Positions 61,924 through 64,000 of a stretch of 64,000 nt of DNA are shown here, piece by piece. A program made the position numbers and the translations under genes. Each line of letters starts with the position of its first letter. Position 1 is the stretch's first letter. The stretch lies in the NCBI RefSeq assembly GCF_028683095.1, contig NZ_JAJUBC010000019.1:47727-111726 (forward strand). Reading direction: 5' to 3'. The stretch is from Enterovibrio gelatinilyticus. GTDB lineage: Bacteria > Pseudomonadota > Gammaproteobacteria > Enterobacterales > Vibrionaceae. A model generated the notes under the pieces. It worked only from the letters and a program-made list of their open reading frames with translations. It was not told where the DNA came from and did not search any database.

Positions 61924-62874
61924 ATGTTACTCGATCGAAAAGACGTTTCTGCTTTGTTGCGTTGTAAGCACGGCGACGGTGATTCTGATAGTGTTGACTT
62001 TGAAATCAATCCATTGAAGCCTAATAGTCGTTCAATTCAGAGAACGCCTGAGCACTCTCATTCTGCTCTTGTATTTAATCAATGCTCAAAAGGGATGGCG
62101 TCGCAAAATTGGTCTCTACCAATGGTTCAAAGGCGGGCATATGGTGGAGTGATGAAAGCTATTAAGTGGCTGGTGTCACCATCAGATCGTGTCACTCGCG
62201 AAAATGTCGCGCTGATCCTTGCTCGTTTGTTCAATGAACATGAAAAGCCTCGAGTACTCATCATAGGGGGAGGAACGATCGGTCAAGGTATGACTCCTTT
62301 CTATGAAGACCAAAACATTGAGTTGGTTTCGTTCGACATATACGCCTCCAAACATGTTCAATTTATTGCCGATGCGCATAGTGTCCCGCTGGAAGACAAC
62401 TGCTTCGATGCGGTGATCGTTCAGGCGGTGCTTGAGCACGTACTGGATCCTAAAGGCGTAGTTGATGAAGTGCATCGGCTACTTAAACCTGATGGTTTAG
62501 TGTATGCAGAAACCCCGTTTCTTCAACATGTACACGAAGGTGCGTATGATTTCACACGCTTTACTGAAAGTGGACATCGACTGTTATTCAAACAATTTGG
62601 CTTGGTGAAATCTGGCGTGAACTCTGGAGCTGGAACCCAATTACTATGGGCGTTTGAAGGCTTTTTTCGAGGGTTATTTCGTTCGCGTTTGGTAGGGAAG
62701 GTTGTAAAACTTTGCTTGTGTTGGTTGATGCTACTTGATCGACTGATCCCCGAAAGTTATAACATTGATGCTGCCAATGGCGTGTTTTTTCTTGGGTCTA
62801 AGGCAAATGCCGCTGTGGGTGATGAAGAAATCATTACGCATTATAAAGGCGCGCAGAAACACGCTAAATTTTGA
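61924..62874 (+). CDS. Class I SAM-dependent methyltransferase
   Basis: 316 residues. A low-similarity N-terminus (about 1-105) precedes a Methyltransf_11-type domain: motif I VLIIGGGTIGQGM (about 111-123), DAHSVPLEDNCFDAVIVQAVLEHVLDP (motif II/III region) and LLKPDGLVYAETPF. The tail has one hydrophobic helix (LVGKVVKLCLCWLMLLDRL). Related proteins often occur in polysaccharide or lipid modification, but nothing here ties it to the syp locus 30 kb away. Substrate unknown. The AT-rich leader suggests the region was acquired. Confidence 0.8.
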   Translation: MLLDRKDVSALLRCKHGDGDSDSVDFEINPLKPNSRSIQRTPEHSHSALVFNQCSKGMASQNWSLPMVQRRAYGGVMKAIKWLVSPSDRVTRENVALILARLFNEHEKPRVLIIGGGTIGQGMTPFYEDQNIELVSFDIYASKHVQFIADAHSVPLEDNCFDAVIVQAVLEHVLDPKGVVDEVHRLLKPDGLVYAETPFLQHVHEGAYDFTRFTESGHRLLFKQFGLVKSGVNSGAGTQLLWAFEGFFRGLFRSRLVGKVVKLCLCWLMLLDRLIPESYNIDAANGVFFLGSKANAAVGDEEIITHYKGAQKHAKF

Positions 62875-63284
62875 CAAGAAACCGTTTTCTCTACTAGGCG
62901 GTTAGCTCGTGTTTAGGCGGTTAGTGCGCTCACTTCGTCGTTAAATTCCTCTGAAATTGAATGATTCTTCCTACAAGAATTGGCCTTGAATTGAACACAT
63001 TGATGGCTTCTGAAATCGAGCATCTGCAGATTGTTTGGGTATAGTTACGAATGATAACTATCTTCATTTCTCGAATCCTCTAGCATTTTTCCATACCCCC
63101 TTACATGCATATGCATTGCTTATGTATTTTTGCTCTCTCGTCTCGTTTTCAGATCAACATCCTTTATACCTGAACGATAGACTCCGCATAAATTGAAGAC
63201 TTTCAATTTTGAACGATGGCAAACACGCTGATTGTTAAATAGCGGCAAAGTGAACAATGATAGATATAAGTTGGAGAGGGAAGT
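62875..63284. other. Intergenic region before the final lipoprotein gene
   Basis: 410 bp with no gene. It has an 11-bp direct repeat (TAGGCGGTTAG at 62895-62905 and 62914-62924) and the best-preserved dispersed repeat copy with 10116-10165 (62998-63048). Confidence 0.6.
62998..63048 (+). repeat. Dispersed intergenic repeat, copy 3
   Basis: TTCTGAAATCGAGCATCTGC continuing AGATTGTTTGGGTATA aligns over about 45 bp with 10121-10165. It lies in intergenic DNA, same strand as copies 1 and 2. Confidence 0.75.
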
Positions 63285-64000
63285 ATGAAGTTGTATTTAT
63301 TAGGCGTGAGTATTGCGCTAGTTCTTTCAGGTTGTGGCGGAGGAGGTGGTTCTGACTCGGGCAGTGGTACAAATACTGAAGATACCCCAACCGGGCAAGT
63401 TTCAAATTCGTCTGCTTGCTTCAACAAAGATTTGTATGCCGTTGGAACAAAGGTAACCGAAGAGTATTCAGCGGTTGTAGGCAACTCTCAACCAGTGACG
63501 GAATCGAGCACCACTGAAATCACTCAGATAACAACCTATCGTGGCTACGCCAATGCCATTGAAGAAACGACTCAAGACGGTGAAAGTACTGATAACCGAA
63601 CCTATATTGTTGTAGACACCAGTGCCGGCACGATCACCACGATTGGGCAGGTGGAGGACAATGAGGAATACACTTATCGTCCTAGCGGCTTGATGATCGA
63701 TTACGCCTTGGATAGGGGTGAGAAGAAAACCTATTCAACGGTGACGCAATTTGTGAATAATGTGCAAACCGACACGATGGATTACAGCATGGAATTTCTG
63801 CGTAGCGAAGAGGTTACTGTGCCCGCGGGAACGTTCGAAGCGTGCGTGATGTTACTGACCTTCGATGTGACTAGCTCGGAAGGTGTTCAGTCTACCACTG
63901 TGTTTACACAGCATCTGGGTGTTGGAAATGGCATCACGCTTAAAGAGACGTTTGAAACAACACAATTAAATGGCACGAAAACTACGGGATCGGAAGAACT
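63285..64000 (+). CDS. Lipoprotein of unknown function, cut by the window end
   Basis: The frame is open from ATG 63285 (GGAGAGGG just upstream) to the window end, so at least 238 residues. Lipobox LSGC (Cys17) is followed by a run of glycines and an acidic Ser/Gly linker. The rest is rich in Thr, Ser, Glu and Val with alternating beta pattern and two later cysteines; no family recognised. Expected on the outer membrane, facing periplasm or exterior. Confidence 0.75.
   Translation, partial: MKLYLLGVSIALVLSGCGGGGGSDSGSGTNTEDTPTGQVSNSSACFNKDLYAVGTKVTEEYSAVVGNSQPVTESSTTEITQITTYRGYANAIEETTQDGESTDNRTYIVVDTSAGTITTIGQVEDNEEYTYRPSGLMIDYALDRGEKKTYSTVTQFVNNVQTDTMDYSMEFLRSEEVTVPAGTFEACVMLLTFDVTSSEGVQSTTVFTQHLGVGNGITLKETFETTQLNGTKTTGSEE

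Noticed and set aside
1..64000. CRISPR arrays, tRNA or rRNA genes, prophage or intact insertion sequences
   Set aside because: No spaced repeats, cloverleaf-type sequences, integrase or transposase genes were recognised in the window.

Overview
The window looks like a chromosomal segment of a marine gammaproteobacterium in or near the Vibrionaceae. A Grimontia/Enterovibrio/Photobacterium-type relative is a guess. The basis is a complete syp-type (symbiosis polysaccharide) exopolysaccharide locus, a dispersed intergenic repeat of a kind I associate with vibrios (four copies), and typical marine accessory functions. No rRNA, tRNA, CRISPR, prophage or intact insertion sequence was seen.

Region 1 (about 1-30.9 kb) is the main interest. 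On the minus strand, reading from 30.9 kb down to 1 kb, the genes match the Vibrio fischeri syp order: sypL (displaced), an extra hybrid histidine kinase, sypA-B-C-D-E-F-G, [a plus-strand sugar epimerase], sypH-I-J-K, sypM-N-O, [an extra GH123-like secreted glycosidase candidate], sypP-Q-R. Seven sigma-54 (-24/-12, GG-N10-GC) promoters can be read by eye, upstream of sypA, sypH, sypI, sypL, sypM, sypP and the epimerase. SypG-type enhancer palindromes (TTCTCANNNTGA-like) lie 63-75 bp upstream of five of them. SypF would phosphorylate SypG through its HPt domain. SypE (RsbW-like kinase, receiver, PP2C phosphatase) would set the phosphorylation state of the STAS protein SypA. SypG plus sigma-54 would fire the structural operons for sugar transfer, flipping, polymerisation, chain-length control and export. 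Compared with the V. fischeri arrangement, sypL has moved out, the epimerase splits sypG from sypH, and a glycosidase-like gene has been appended after sypO.

Region 2 (31-41.5 kb) holds unlinked metabolic genes: a desuccinylase/aspartoacylase-family hydrolase with a YfcC-type transporter, an EamA exporter, a tiny EF-hand protein, a lipocalin (blc), an SGNH esterase, formate-tetrahydrofolate ligase (fhs), a sterol-desaturase-family membrane protein and an M14 cytosolic carboxypeptidase.

Region 3 (41.7-49.8 kb) is a dimethylglycine (glycine betaine) catabolic operon: M19 dipeptidase, DUF5943/V4R protein, dgcA, dgcB, ETF alpha-like and ETF beta-like. The order is the one known around dgcAB in pseudomonads. 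A glutaredoxin-like gene and an orphan ArsR regulator follow.

Region 4 (50.3-57.5 kb) is a regulated uptake unit: a DctB-like sensor kinase and DctD-like sigma-54 activator next to a TAXI-type TRAP receptor and fused TRAP permease, with a near-perfect sigma-54 promoter and palindromic upstream sites in front of the receptor gene.

Region 5 (57.8-64 kb) has a double SnoaL-like lipoprotein, an AraC regulator, a RhlE-like DEAD-box helicase, a SAM methyltransferase and a lipoprotein cut by the window end.
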